Notes under the pieces: generated by a model
Seen by the model: the letters and a program-made list of their open reading frames with translations, nothing else
Database searches by the model: none
Told to the model about the DNA's origin: nothing
Made by a program: the position numbers and the translations under genes
Assembly (NCBI GenBank): GCA_002633005.1
Contig: NMRA01000399.1
Coordinates: forward strand, 153,243 to 217,242
From: Phoronis australis
Taxonomy: Eukaryota > Phoronida > Phoronidae
Direction: 5' to 3'
Length of the DNA: 64,000 nt
Part shown: positions 35,908 to 48,285 of the stretch, piece by piece
Layout: every line of letters starts with the position of its first letter
Position numbering within the stretch: the first letter of the stretch is position 1

Positions 35908-36303
35908 GGCCCGGTCTCTTTGTACTTGAAACGAACTCGAAACTATTTTTGGCAATTTCTCTGCTCCTTTTGTGCGAACTTAAGATAATTGGTTATCAGA
36001 CTGTGCTCGAATACATTATAGTTTATGCATAGGAGTTTCTAGTTCAGGTTTGCCCTTGAAGACCCTTATCTCCGTGCTACAAACTCGAGTAAAAACTCGA
36101 AATTTCGAGTTCAAACTCGAACTTATTGCTTTAATATTGGGTTTACAAACTGTGAACTAAGGGCAATAAATTATCTACGTAAGTTATTGTGTACTTGAGC
36201 ATAGAATAATAGAAACTTATCTTGAGTTCGCCCAAAAGTAGAGTAGAAAATGCCAAACCTAATTTCGAGTTCCATTTCGAGTAAAAAGATTAGAGACCGG
36301 GCC
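35908..36303. mobile_element. 396 bp palindromic MITE-like element
   Basis: It starts with GGCCCGGTCTCT and ends with AGAGACCGGGCC. The inverted arms extend about 75 bases (left 35908-35982, right 36219-36303) and share AACTCGAA, TTTGGCA, CTTTTG, GCGAACT and AAGATAA in order, roughly four in five positions. The centre holds the 18 bp perfect palindrome AACTCGAAATTTCGAGTT (36094-36111). No coding sequence is present, so it is non-autonomous. The target-site duplication was not resolved. Confidence 0.75.
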
Positions 36304-37096
36304 CAGAACCAACAATGGCTTTTTGGTCTTAGAAGGTATACTGGAAATTGAGTGGCTGTGTATATGGCTGAAGGCTTATGATGATAACACAACTCACAGA
36401 GTGGAAGGGTCAGCTGGAAGGGTCAGTGTTTAGCTTAATGAGCAAATGGTGCCACCTCTTGTCAAGTGTACAAATTTGAATGAAGACATTCATTCATAGG
36501 GCATACAAACTCATAAACAACAATACACAGGGAATGGGGCAGTGTTCGCTATAGAAATGTTATTTGTCATTACCAAGTTGGAGGACTTCCTATTCCGATG
36601 ATAAATGATAACATCGAGATAATCATCGGACTTACAAACTTTATCCCTAATGAATTTCTTAATGGTGTGTTTGTCCTGGAGGTAATTATTGGACATAACA
36701 TTTTTGTTAAATACCTTTTTGGACTTCACAGTTAATTTTGCCATGAATTGATTAATATGGAGGTCTACAAAGGCATTGGTGTTACCCCCCTTAATTTGTC
36801 ATTCTTTGCACTATTTCACACCCGCCTGTCCAACTGTGTATGTCTCCAGCTAATATGCTCTGTGGTGGCATTACTGTGTCATTCTATATCCACTTGAAAG
36901 AAACAAGTATGTTTCGAAATATCGAGTGTCGTTTAATCATGTCTCTTGGACAGTTGCTTCACCAATGTTCTCTTGAGTGTAGAACTTAGTTGCGAGGATA
37001 ACAACTGAATGGAATAAAGACTGTTAATAACAACAAGTGTTGTGTATTTAATCAATTTTGCATAACCTGAGTATTAGCAACATACTGGGGCTTGTT
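36304..37096. other. No gene recognised
   Basis: AT-rich. The 77-codon minus frame at 36511-36744 has no recognised domain. AGCTGGAAGGGTC is duplicated near 36400-36425. Confidence 0.4.
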
Positions 37097-37155
37097 GCAT
37101 GACAGTGACATGACAGTGACATGACAGTGACATGACAGTGACATGACAGTGACTT
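37097..37155 (+). repeat. 11 bp tandem repeat, 5 copies
   Basis: TGACATGACAG is repeated in near-perfect tandem. Confidence 0.9.
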
Positions 37156-37263
37156 GACAGACATTTGCTCTTACGCTCCCACGAGCTGAAACAAGATTTA
37201 GCCAAGTACTTATGAATGCATGGCAACGTAGAAATAATTTGTGGAAATAATCGGATTGTTCTA

Positions 37264-37335
37264 AAACCCCCTCGACCCTCACACCCCTCAACCTACGACC
37301 CCCAACCCCCTTGACCCATGATCCTCTCGACCTGT
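37264..37335 (-). repeat. G-rich GGGTCGAGG-type repeat, inverted partner of gap edge
   Basis: The minus strand carries repeated GGGTCGAGGGGG, GGGGGTCGTAGG and CAAGGGGGTTGGGGG. The same motif family runs into the assembly gap at 38235-38270 on the plus strand. Confidence 0.6.
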
Positions 37336-38230
37336 GGCAATATAGGTATCTTTGCACTTTTTAAATATTTCATAATGTTCTTACCTCGCTGAGTGACATT
37401 CCTTAAGACTTAACTGCCATCACCTGGTGCAACATAGAGGTTGACGATCATTGGCCTCGCAGATTTTTGCAAAAAATGAACTCAAAAGAACAACATTCCC
37501 GTAGGAAAATCAAAGATTTTTATGAAAAAACTGAGAAAAACTGTTGAAGTGTTGTCTGGGATAAAATCAGTGTAATTCTTAGTTGATCTTTGGGCATTTC
37601 ATCATGATTCAATTGTTGCCAGTTCAATGTCTCTTGTAATTATTCTGTGTCAGGTATGGGACTGTTATTTAAGATGTTTAATGTATTTTACACCTTTTGA
37701 ACAATAAGCTTGCATGGGCAGTGCACCATATTGCTGCACCGTCCATGTCTTAATGTAATAAATTCCAGTTTTGAATTATTTGAATGAGACATTGTTACAA
37801 TGGACAAACACATTAGTCTAGCCTCTGGCTCCGCACAGCTGGTCTCGTGCAGACAGGGTGCGTGGCAGCTCACGTGCCAACTTTCCCAACCAGCTGTAGT
37901 CGCACTCTGATCCGTCAAACTGAAAAATAATTCACGATTCCTGTCCGTCATCAGCATTCCTGTCCTGCTATGGGATGAAAGGAGCATCATCCTGCTTTTG
38001 GTGCTCGAAGGTCTAGTCCGTCTGCAGTTTCTCTCAGAAAAGGTGCAGTGTTCTTGTTTCCATTATAAAGGCTTACGCCTTATTTATAGTGGCTTAGAAA
38101 TGTGTGGTTGTCTGCTGCTAGCTGTGCCGGTTTGTACAACTGTACAGTGTTCTTAATACCAGACAAACCCAGCGAAGCTGAAGGTGAGAAGGTAACCTGA
38201 CGAAGGCGAACCCGGCTTTGGGAATTTTAA
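37336..38230. other. No gene recognised
   Basis: A 100-codon minus frame (37688-37990) covers a GC-richer patch (37810-38000), but I recognise no domain. Confidence 0.35.
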
Positions 38231-38270
38231 GTGGTGGGACGAGGGGGTTGTGGGTCGAGGGGGTCGAGGG

Positions 38271-39006
38271 NNNNNNNNNNNNNNNNNNNNNNNNNNNNNN
38301 NNNNNNNNNNNNNNNNNNNNNNNNNNNNNNNNNNNNNNNNNNNNNNNNNNNNNNNNNNNNNNNNNNNNNNNNNNNNNNNNNNNNNNNNNNNNNNNNNNNN
38401 NNNNNNNNNNNNNNNNNNNNNNNNNNNNNNNNNNNNNNNNNNNNNNNNNNNNNNNNNNNNNNNNNNNNNNNNNNNNNNNNNNNNNNNNNNNNNNNNNNNN
38501 NNNNNNNNNNNNNNNNNNNNNNNNNNNNNNNNNNNNNNNNNNNNNNNNNNNNNNNNNNNNNNNNNNNNNNNNNNNNNNNNNNNNNNNNNNNNNNNNNNNN
38601 NNNNNNNNNNNNNNNNNNNNNNNNNNNNNNNNNNNNNNNNNNNNNNNNNNNNNNNNNNNNNNNNNNNNNNNNNNNNNNNNNNNNNNNNNNNNNNNNNNNN
38701 NNNNNNNNNNNNNNNNNNNNNNNNNNNNNNNNNNNNNNNNNNNNNNNNNNNNNNNNNNNNNNNNNNNNNNNNNNNNNNNNNNNNNNNNNNNNNNNNNNNN
38801 NNNNNNNNNNNNNNNNNNNNNNNNNNNNNNNNNNNNNNNNNNNNNNNNNNNNNNNNNNNNNNNNNNNNNNNNNNNNNNNNNNNNNNNNNNNNNNNNNNNN
38901 NNNNNNNNNNNNNNNNNNNNNNNNNNNNNNNNNNNNNNNNNNNNNNNNNNNNNNNNNNNNNNNNNNNNNNNNNNNNNNNNNNNNNNNNNNNNNNNNNNNN
39001 NNNNNN
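38271..39006. other. Assembly gap (736 N)
   Basis: Unknown bases. All frames spanning it are artefacts. The left edge is a G-rich tandem repeat and the right edge is ordinary sequence. Confidence 1.
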
Positions 39007-39753
39007 GTTACAAAAGGCGGAGGATTATGCAAGAAAATGGCGTTTACTAGATTGTTTTTCACTTAAACGGCTGCAACGTGCAAGGTGAGTGCTGGTTAAC
39101 TCACAGATTTTGTGTGCACAGGCCGACGGTCGTTAGCTCTACCGTGGAGTATTATAGTCCAAGGCTCGATCTACAAGTTGGGGACGAGGTGAACTACCCG
39201 GGCTGTGTGAAATTTCTGGGTCTAACGGAGACACTGACGCAGCCAGCTCACTGTATCAAGACTATAGTCAAAATCCAAATTCGTTTTATCGTGTCCCTGT
39301 CAATAATAACGGCATGCTAAAGTTTCCTAATTTTCGTACTTCAAGAACACAATCCCATGTTTTGTACATACGCGCACGACGCAGATCACATCTCGGGAAT
39401 TGCCGATTTGACGGATGACAATGAATGAGCACAATGAAATTAAAAAACGACGTTTTACAGCTTGTAAGATTCAAAATAAACGTATTTTGAATATTGCAAT
39501 GCATGTGTTCCAAAATCTAAATAGCTTCCTTGGGTCCTATATTTTTGTATTCGTGCGCACCGAATGAAAGTAATCGTGAGTGTTGCTGTATTGCAAAATC
39601 TCTTATCCTGGACCGATTTGAAAAATTTAAAGTTGTACTCATATTTGTTTTCGCTCCTCTTTTCAAATATTACAGTAAAAACTACGTAAAACTCTCTCCA
39701 TAAAAAGTAGAGTCTGCTAGCTAGATTGTAATCAGCTGATCATATCCGCGTGA
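39007..39753. other. No gene recognised; weak exon-like stretch
   Basis: At 39080-39310 the plus strand is open and GC-richer (VSSTVEYYSPRLDLQVGDEV is readable). A donor-like GGTGAGTG lies near 39083 and an acceptor-like TGTGTGCACAG at about 39111-39121. No family was recognised. It could be a coding exon or chance. Confidence 0.25.
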
Positions 39754-39941
39754 GCGAAACCAATTATCCTCGCTCGTGACTCGACGAATAGAGCAGCTTG
39801 GCGGCATCCCTTTGATCGTGAGCCGAGGGCGACTCAGCCAAGGTGGATAAATACAGTCTAGTTCAATTTTCCAAACCCCACCGTTTACCTTGACCATTGG
39901 GGTTAGGACCAATCTTATTTAGTGGGAATGTTCATAGCATG
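39754..39941. repeat. Dispersed repeat R1, copy 2
   Basis: A full-length direct match to 1-188, from GCGAA through CGCTCGTGACTCGA and AGCAGCTTGGCGGCATCCCT to GTTCATAGCATG. Confidence 0.85.
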
Positions 39942-40778
39942 TAGAACAATCCGAAATAATCTCAGTAATTAGGAGTTATATGTACATTCTCAGAGACTTA
40001 GCACTTTTGTTCAAGGTAGATTTAATTATTTCTCAGAAATAGTACAGAGAGTAAGACCAAATTTCTGACTCAATTCGTAAGTCATGATAAATAACCTAAA
40101 TACAAATGTAAGGCACACTCTTGAAAAGCATCTTTTTAAGTTTATGAGTGACAGCAGATGTCATAGTACACTAAAATACAATGTACCTTGAACACCGAAG
40201 CATGACCAAGATCAAAGGTCAAATCTAAAGATATGTCAGAATGTACCAATATACATATATAACTAATGAAGCCTTCAGGTAATGAATTTGTAATTGAAAA
40301 TTTATTTTGTTAACAACATTAGAGTCAATTTCCTGTAAAACTCGCGAACTTTCATGGTTCAACACACACATTTCCCCCATAAGTGCACGCTTTGGAATTA
40401 TTTTCAGAAAATGTCCCTTTTCAACGCACACTGGGCTTTTTTTCAGCAAGGCATCTCTGCGGGTTAGTATAGCAAAGAACTGGGTGAACTGATTTCAAAC
40501 AGTTTTTTAACATTCTTTGTCAAATAAAAATTACACATTAAAAGCAACTGGATAAAATGCTATTTCCCTGTCATGACTAGTCAGTCTTGATACTCTGATG
40601 CACTCCAAGTCCTGATGGCCATCTTGGGTTATTTTTAGCATGTACTCTAAGTTACATCTGACGATCTTTACTGTGATCTCGAGACTTAAGTGCATCTACA
40701 AGTCCAATTCCGGCTTTAGTTTTCTCATTTCTTGATATGAAACTTTCTGAATTCATATTGCTGTTTTTATTCTTTCAG
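39942..40778. other. No gene recognised
   Basis: AT-rich DNA without supported features. Confidence 0.45.
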
Positions 40779-40861
40779 TCTTCGAGGTACAACTGAACGT
40801 CTTTGCAAGAACAGGAATGAATACTTTCAACATTAAAGTTTGCCTTCAAAGAGTTTTATAG
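40779..40861 (+). CDS. Possible terminal coding exon
   Basis: A strong acceptor (pyrimidine tract TTTTTATTCTTTCAG ending at 40778) is followed by a frame open for 26 codons. The readable part includes FEVQLNVFARTGMNTFNIK, and it ends in TAG at 40859-40861. An AATAAA lies about 85 bases on (near 40945). The residue mix is protein-like, but the exon is short, matches no family I know, and no upstream exon was found to test the phase. Splice-like signals of this quality also arise by chance in 64 kb. Confidence 0.2.
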
Positions 40862-41058
40862 CAGCCGTACCTCAAAACACTAGCAAAAAGTGTTGCTTGG
40901 AAACTCTTGTTTTAGCACTAAAGTGACACGAAGTCAAACCAAAAATAAAAGGCATGAATTTGAAAGGGCATATTTTAGCAAATTTGGTTTGTCAATTCTC
41001 AAATATTCTGAATTGAAGATTCAGAGGATGTTTGTGTTGATACCACAGTGCTACCCTT
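40862..41058. other. No gene recognised
   Basis: AT-rich spacer before the next array. Confidence 0.4.
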
Positions 41059-41223
41059 ATATTTTGCATAACTCTAAAATGTTATTTTGCATAACTCTAA
41101 AATGTTATTTTGCATAACTCTAAAATGTTATTTTGCATAACTCTAAAATGTTATTTTGCATAACTCTAAAATGTTATTTTGCATAACTCTAAAATGTTAT
41201 TTTGCATAACTCTAAAATGTTAT
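41059..41223 (+). repeat. 23 bp minisatellite, 7 copies
   Basis: TTATTTTGCATAACTCTAAA plus ATG repeats perfectly. Confidence 0.95.
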
Positions 41224-42180
41224 GTAGAATCTCATTGACAAGACTGTGTATTTTTAACTCAATAAAAGTATATATTTTCTGAAAATAGAGAGCCTCGTAG
41301 AATTAGAATTTTCACTTTTTACCAATCGGGGTCAAGTGACAGTGCCTTCTTTGTACATGTCAATAACAAGATCAAATTTTTTGAGATATAATATTCAAGA
41401 TCAGATCTATTACGCATTCTTGCAGTTTTCTAAAATATCTTGTTTTTGCAATAAAAACCTATATCAGCAAAGACTGTGATTTTGGTTTGAAATTAACAAA
41501 AAGCAATTCCATTTACTCGTTAAATTTCAGTATAGCAATTTAGCTCTCAAATTCTTGTTAGTCAACTAACCATAGGCAGCAGATGACAATGAAAAATGGT
41601 GGGGAAAAATGGTGAACAAGGAAAACTAGCCTACTGATGGGCAACGCAGTGAAAAGCCATTTTGATGAAGAACAACCAGGATGGATTACTGAGATTGAAA
41701 ATTGATAAAATTAGCCATAATCAATAGCATCAGTGACAGTGTTGTTGTATTATCTTACAGATGAGGACTAAGACTATTGAAGGGTGACTGACAAAGGCAA
41801 TCAGAACATAGAAAGCTTAGTAGCATTCCTACTCTTGCAAAACAGCGCAAGTTACCTGCAGTAAACTCACCATTAGTTCTAATCTGTGGCTGTTGTTATT
41901 CTTATTATCGGTATTTTTATTATAAACAAAATTGTTCTCATGTTCTTAATTCCAAGTCTGTATCACCACTTCATGCTTTTCCCTCCGCTTCACAAAAGTG
42001 CATAGAAAATATTGATAGTTTTTAGGCCGGTATTTAGTACAATATGCTTTTAACCAATGTTTTCTTTTTAAATGAGCCGTAAAATAAAGCAATTAGTCTA
42101 AACAAGTTGTGGATGTATTTTGATATGAAGAAATAAATAAATAAAGCAGCCAATTCTATTTCCAACAGAAATTCTTATTT
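41224..42180. other. No gene recognised
   Basis: AT-rich. It includes the small repeat shared with 30927-30967. Confidence 0.45.
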
Positions 42181-42189
42181 TTAAATCAA

Positions 42190-42275
42190 AAGTGCTCGCG
42201 CACACGCATGCACACACGCGCGCACACACACACGCACGCGCGCACATGCACACACAAACAAACACACACACACAC
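42190..42275 (+). repeat. CA-rich microsatellite with CpG interruptions
   Basis: CACACA runs are interrupted by GCGCGC and ACGCACGCGCG. The alternating purine-pyrimidine pattern is of the Z-DNA type. Confidence 0.9.
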
Positions 42276-42442
42276 AAGAAGCCGAAGCATCGGTGCCTCC
42301 TCATGTTTTGTGAGCCAGTGGAACTGGCAGTAACTATGAATCATCCCTAAAAACAAAGCTGTAATTATTTGTTGAAGTGCTGATGCTGGTGGTCAACTTG
42401 TGGATGAGATGAGAAGACCACACAGATTCTCAAGTGTTCTTT
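42276..42442. other. No feature seen
   Basis: Short AT-rich spacer. Confidence 0.4.
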
Positions 42443-42633
42443 AAATAGGGACATTATAGGTATTATGACTGGAAAACAGTCTGGGGGTTATTACTGGATG
42501 GAATAAATAGGGACATTATAGGTATTATGACTGGAAAACAGTCTGGGGGTTATTACTGGATGGAATAAATAGGGACATTATAGGTATTATGACTGGAAAA
42601 CAGTCTGGGGGTTATTACTGGATAGAATAAATA
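42443..42633 (+). repeat. 62 bp minisatellite, 3 copies
   Basis: AAATAGGGACATTATAGGTA starts at 42443, 42505 and 42567. The copies are almost identical. Confidence 0.95.
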
Positions 42634-43071
42634 GACTTCTTGAACTAAGACTTTTGACCAGAGCTATGAAACAACAAAATCCATTGTTTTTAAGATTTTA
42701 TAACAAAAATTGCCAATTTTTGTCTGCCAGACCTTAGCTGAAATCAGGGTTGCTGGCTTTACAAGGCAAAATGCTTAAAGTGCTTAAAACCACCGTTTGC
42801 CAAGTTTTGACAACTAACTAGATTGTCGGCACCATCTAATCTGTCTTCAATACCCCAAAAATGACAAAGCAGAAGAAAAACAAAACCAGTTGAAAGTTTC
42901 TTAGCTCCACAGACATGAGTGTGACGTATGAACAGATTCAGTGACAAAGTGTCGCGTCCGAAAAAAATGCGAATTTCTTGTACATATATATAATTATGCA
43001 CTTCTCTGATATCCGCAGGAAAGTCAAAGAGCAGAACAGCAGTGTGGTCAAATGTTACGGTGTAACAACCA
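42634..43071. other. No gene recognised
   Basis: AT-rich, with an 80-codon minus frame (42759-43001) lacking domains. Confidence 0.4.
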
Positions 43072-43179
43072 CCACAAACACAACTCCTGGTCAGTCCTTA
43101 TTATACCATAAACACAACTCCTGGTCAGTCCTTATTATACCATAAACACAACTCCTGGTCAGTCCTTATTATACCACAA
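43072..43179 (+). repeat. 34 bp tandem repeat, 3 copies
   Basis: CAACTCCTGGTCAGTCCTTA starts at 43081, 43115 and 43149. Confidence 0.95.
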
Positions 43180-44021
43180 ACCACAGGGAAAATGAGCAGA
43201 AATGTCTCACGACTTTTCACACTGAAACACAATGGAGGATGAATAAGTGCCACGATTTTCTCCGATTTTAGGTATCGACCAATAAATGGTGGAAGCTGGA
43301 GATCAGCTAATTTAAACATATCGTCATTTTGTGGGTGCTCTCATTGACAGTTGGTTGGTTGTTTTTTGGTATTTTTGATATGATATCGATGATTTTAAGC
43401 ACTCAAACGCAGTGTCGGTAATAGAGTGGGATTCAGCTTCATTAGCAGAGCATTATGTTGGAACCTCACGGGCAGCAGCTTCGAATTTGAGGCTCATGTC
43501 AGAAACCATTTGCTCTTGTCGCCAATGTCCTTTATCTGATGTTGAGACAAGTGGGTGGATAACGTTCTCCACAGTTTGCCTTTAAACAGTTTTATCTACT
43601 CAGCTCACATCCCAGTGATTCTGTCCTATACTTTCCATCCTCAATCAAATATTGGCTAGTTAACAAATAGTACAAAGTAAAATGCAAGACCATTCAATAT
43701 CGTTAACCACATTTTTCTACCATTATTATCACAAATAGTCGCACTAATTTCCAACAACAGCAGCAAGACTACATTAATTGTACAATTCTTATCCATAAAT
43801 GCAGAATCAAGGAACAGCTGAACATTATCATTTATCAAGAATAGACACCTTAACGGAAGACAAGCAAAGATTCAGTCAATAGTTAATAAAAGTCAGGAAA
43901 TTGCATTTCCTTAGAAAATGTATACATTATGCAATTCTGTACCATTATGTAATCTAGCCTCAAAATGTCCAATTTCCATCAACTGTAGTAATCAGTGCAA
44001 AATGATAGGAAGCTTCCTCAG
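43180..44021. other. No gene recognised
   Basis: AT-rich. A B-box-like TTCGAATTTGAGG near 43481-43493 is isolated. Confidence 0.4.
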
Positions 44022-44083
44022 TCCAAAACCAAAGGGAAGACCACTGAAAACTGATGTGACTGTACCCATCAGTTTAACCACAG
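44022..44083 (+). CDS. Possible internal exon with AT-hook-like core
   Basis: A weak acceptor (AAGCTTCCTCAG) and a donor CACAG|GTAAAA bound 62 bases that are open in one phase as PKPKGRPLKTDVTVPISLTT. KGRP resembles the core of an AT-hook DNA-binding motif, but one short motif is not diagnostic. No neighbouring exon was found in a compatible phase. Confidence 0.15.
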
Positions 44084-47000
44084 GTAAAATGTTGAAACCT
44101 GCTAAATTACACCCTGCACGTCTAACTGGTCTGTTGGTTTGTCAGACAATATTGGAGTGGACCACCATCATAGGACCACCAGACGTTTCACTAAAAATCA
44201 GCTCAGCTTGTTGTTGAGAAAATCTGTCCAAAACAACTAGATAGAAAAAAGAACATTTCAAGAATTGCAAAGGAAAAAAATCTACTTTCTACAATACACT
44301 GTCAAATTTTAGCTGAAGTAAAACGACAATAGTCTAGCAGGTCCTGGATCATAGTAACTGAATTCAAAGTAAAAACATTTTCGATTCCAATCTTTCCAAT
44401 TTTCAAAATCAGGGCAGTGTCATCAAAGTTTTTGAAAATTTTGATCCAAAAAAATAACAATGTTACTGTATGACATCATACAGAACTGAGTGGTGGATCT
44501 CATGAGGGTCAGGGTGAATGACTTTCGTGGAAAAGGTGTTTAATGCCTGTCACTAGTGAAGTCACTGAATGAGTAAAATTGTAGATTCTCTACTGTTTTG
44601 GCCTTTCACATGTGAATGTCTATCAGACATGAGATCCACCTACTTCATTGTCTGACCACCAGATGCCAGACTAAGTCTTCATTGCAATAATGCGATTTGT
44701 GATAAGGCTGCAATGATGATCGCGTGCGATTCGCTAGCTTTTTGGGCTTGGACGGAGTAACTAGTTGGCATGGAGGCTCAGAATTTGGCTAAAGGTTAAG
44801 CAACGTCAGTGAAAATTATTCTTTGTGTACTCTGCTCCAAGCCATACAAGTGTCCCAGTTGGCCTGTGTAAGCATACACGGTTTAACAATGGGTTTATAG
44901 TCCTGTTGAGATGATGATTATTTTATTACCCCTCATGGGTTTAGAATACCCAAGCCCAGAATGAGAATATTAGCTTTTCCTCCATTAATATTCTTAAGAC
45001 AGCAACTAGAACACTTCCATGAATGCTAGTTTTTGATAGATAACTGTTTATTTCATCTTCAGAAATAAATATACAAGAAGTGAAATAATTACTGCATGCA
45101 AATTGAAAACATTGCAGGCAAAGTAATGGTACAGCATATGCTGGAAGAAGTGATGAAATTAAAATAAGTCACCAGTGTCAGCCATATTATGTACTAAATT
45201 GACGAGATTATAGCATACTTACTATCAGCCTCAAGATGAATTTCAATCCATGACCTCAGTGACCTCAGTGGTCGCAACCTGACACTATTGATGCTAGTGG
45301 AACTAAAAGGTTTTTAAAATGCAACAAGTATTTTAAGCATAATTAACTGATAAGGTCACCTGCCTCAACTTCAATTAATTCCACCGAAAGACGAAAATCA
45401 CTCATGGCTCAGAATTATCGGTTATTTCTAATAAATTCACAAAAACACCAATTTTGCTGTTTTACAGCTCTGCTCAAAACTAGTAACTTGAAGCAGTCCA
45501 TCCTTATCTGCAATAATATAAAAAAATTCTTTTTGGCTATTACACAGACCACATGACAATAACGACACACTCAGAGAGCAGTTCCACTCCCATCTTATTT
45601 AGAGATGTTATTGCTAGTTGGTGACTTGGAAGGACTCATTCATACTCCTCACACACTTTGGAAGGACATTCATACTCCTCACACACTTCAACTCATAGGT
45701 GTGTAATCTATATATATAATGCTCACACAGAGGGTATATGTGACTAAGAGTCCTGAGGCTGTAAGTTCTCAAATCGATCACCTCCACAAACACTTACCCA
45801 TTTCTTGGGAGCTTTTGCCTCACACGTTGGCCATCACAACTACAAAATATGATTACTGACAGCTAAAAAAATAAAAACTAAAGCCAACTAACTCCCATAT
45901 TTCCTGAGCTACAGCGTTCAACTGAATGCACAAGCAGGCTATATTGTTACAGGGATTAGTTTTCAATTTAGCATCTAAATTGAAAACACATGCCTGCAAA
46001 GTTGTAACAGAAAACCCACACATTAACAGCTACATCTAGTGGGAAGAACATTTTAATAGAAAACATTTGAAATACAACCCCTGGCACAATCTGAGTACAA
46101 AAGCAACTTCTGTTGGACCTAATTTCAAATATGGGTGGATGAAAACGGGCACAGTTGTACAAGGCGAAATGCAATTTCTTTCACACTCGGACAGTCAGTG
46201 ACTGTCCTCAATGAGTGGTACCTTGACAGCAAAGAATTTTAGAAACACATACTTCCTAATTCCCCTGCTTTTAAGTTACATCTGAACTGTAGGTGGCATT
46301 GAATGTTTCTAAAAAAATACTCGCCATCAAGCCACAACAAATGTATTGCTCCACACTACATACAGCTTCATCTGTATCGTTACACGTGGCATACAGTTTA
46401 ATTCAGCTACGGCCATTTTTCAAAATTCAACTAGACAAGACATATTACGATCCCAAATCCCAGATACGAATAATTCCGTAAGACATTTATTCATCAAATT
46501 CTAAATCCTCGAGTGAAAGCGGACTTTTCATATTAGAGCTCTTTAGAGTTATGTGAGCAAGAAAGAGACTTCCGCTTGATCCCATTAAAGATTCGGTGGA
46601 CAAAGATTCACTAATACATAGTGAATCATTTATTTAAAAACTGAGGAATAAATCCATTGTCAACTCGATCCTCCCACTCTTTAATTAGGTCAAGTTAACT
46701 AATTTATTTTAGTTTTTTGACATTGGCTGGGATTGAAATTCTCCGACCCGCTTTATCAGTTGCAGGCACTGACTACGCAGCTGTGACTTCCATCTTCACA
46801 GTGTATTGGGACACAATGTCCTTCAGTCCTCCATGGATAAATTGATAGTTTGTCTTTTTAAGTAAGCCATTAGAACATCCTATGGTACATTGTGTAATTT
46901 TGCTGGCATTATGAGATAGCAGGAAAGGTGTTAAAATGCTGTTGATACCACTACGTTTTGACATCCCTTTAGCATTACATGGGATCTGCAGGTGGCACTG

Positions 47001-47235
47001 AACGCCTGCCTACCAAAGACCTGATCACCATCTGGTGGCGGGATAGCGTATATGGCGCGGCTATTTAAAAAATCAGCAGTCATATCCTGCTCTTATCACC
47101 TCACATTAAGGCCAAGTGACCATTAGTGACCTTTAACATGGTAAGGTGAGGTCACTTGCTTCGTTTGTATTACCCGTGGTGACAATTTGCGGAGACTTGC
47201 GAGATCTTCTCAAACTCGTGTGGAATTAAAGATGC
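44084..47235. other. No gene recognised
   Basis: Three kilobases of AT-rich DNA. A perfect 8 bp inverted repeat, CTGTATGA-CA-TCATACAG, lies at 44466-44483. GGAAGGACATTCATACTCCT-type sequence is duplicated near 45625-45690. GTGACCTCA and CTCAGTGACC repeats lie near 45255. CTGCAGGTGGCACTGAA (46988) is similar to 46290. An ATG|GTAAGG near 47140 could be a minimal first exon but has no support. Confidence 0.45.
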
Positions 47236-47330
47236 ATTATGCCCTGTTTAGGTGGCTAAAAGAAAAACTGAATTAGGCCTTTTACTCTCATACAATTAAG
47301 TCTCACAAGATCCCATACCAACAAGAACGT
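47236..47330 (+). repeat. R3 left-flank fragment
   Basis: GCCCTGTTTAGGTGGCTAAA and what follows parallel 5468-5520, the entry into the 46 bp array, but no array is present. Confidence 0.45.
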
Positions 47331-47937
47331 CGTAACCATTGGTGACTCAAGCAAACGCTTCATAGTTTATAGGGGTTTGCCAACACAAAATTTGCAAATT
47401 CGAAAATGTTGCATGCATGAATTACCTGTGACTCGAAAATTGCAAATTCGAAATTGGTGCATGTGTACCTTGCCAGTGACGTGAGTTCGTAACAGAAAAA
47501 TAATCATCACAGTACGGAATATAATAAGAGAATAAAAAGGTCTTACTCGATTTCCCTTGTCAGTCACTGGGCTAAACAGGGCAAAATACAGCTCTGAGAC
47601 TGACAAAACATAGCCCTAGGTTATAATGTGTTATGATAAAACGTGTTACTAGTACCCTGAAGACAAACAGCTGATCAATGAATAAGGAAGGGTACCAAAA
47701 CACAAATCACACAGGACTATAAAAAGAATTCATGTAATAGAAAAGAAAACAGACACTGCAGCACATTGCGCTGCTATTTATAGGAAAGCTGGCAATCAGT
47801 GAAACATGGATCTCAGTCAGGCCATGGTGATGGCTTGTCCAATTGTTTGTGTTACAGCACCAGAGCAGAGAGATTGAATTAGGTTTAAAGCTGCATTTCA
47901 CAGTTAAATAGGCTGAATAATGAAAATTGAATTAGAC
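47331..47937. other. No gene recognised
   Basis: GCAAATTCGAAAATGTTGCATG is partly duplicated at about 47394 and 47430. Otherwise AT-rich. Confidence 0.4.
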
Positions 47938-48012
47938 CTGGTAGGATTCTATTTCTGTTGCTCATGAGAACGTCATGGAAACCATCAGTGACATGGAAAC
48001 CATCAGTGACTC
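47938..48012 (+). repeat. R3 right-flank fragment
   Basis: TGGTAGGATTCTATTTCTGTT then CATGGAAACCATCAGTGA and TCAAAGAAAACC parallel 6325-6385. Confidence 0.45.
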
Positions 48013-48285
48013 AAAGAAAACCTTCAGGTTTATTGGGGTTGGACAACTTCACAACTGAAAATTTGAAAATGGCGGCATGTACATTCATGGCGTGTAACTT
48101 GAGTTTCTGGCTCATTTGACAATAATTGGATGAGCTTGGAAATGTTTTTAAACCCAATGCACTACAAGTTGAGAATTCAATGTCGACAGCTAACATGCAA
48201 AATGCGGCTTCAAGTTTCTTCAATTTGCGACATAATACGACAAAACAGTAAAACCTTACTTTATCTAATTTTTCAACAAAATAGA

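Noticed and set aside
38118-39088. Frames of 266-314 codons
   Set aside because: Nearly all codons are unknown bases in the assembly gap.
43430-43500. Possible tRNA-like gene with TTCGAATTTGAGG
   Set aside because: No acceptor, D or anticodon stem could be drawn.
47130-47150. ATG|GTAAGG as a one-codon first exon
   Set aside because: Such motifs are expected by chance. There is no clear promoter or next exon.
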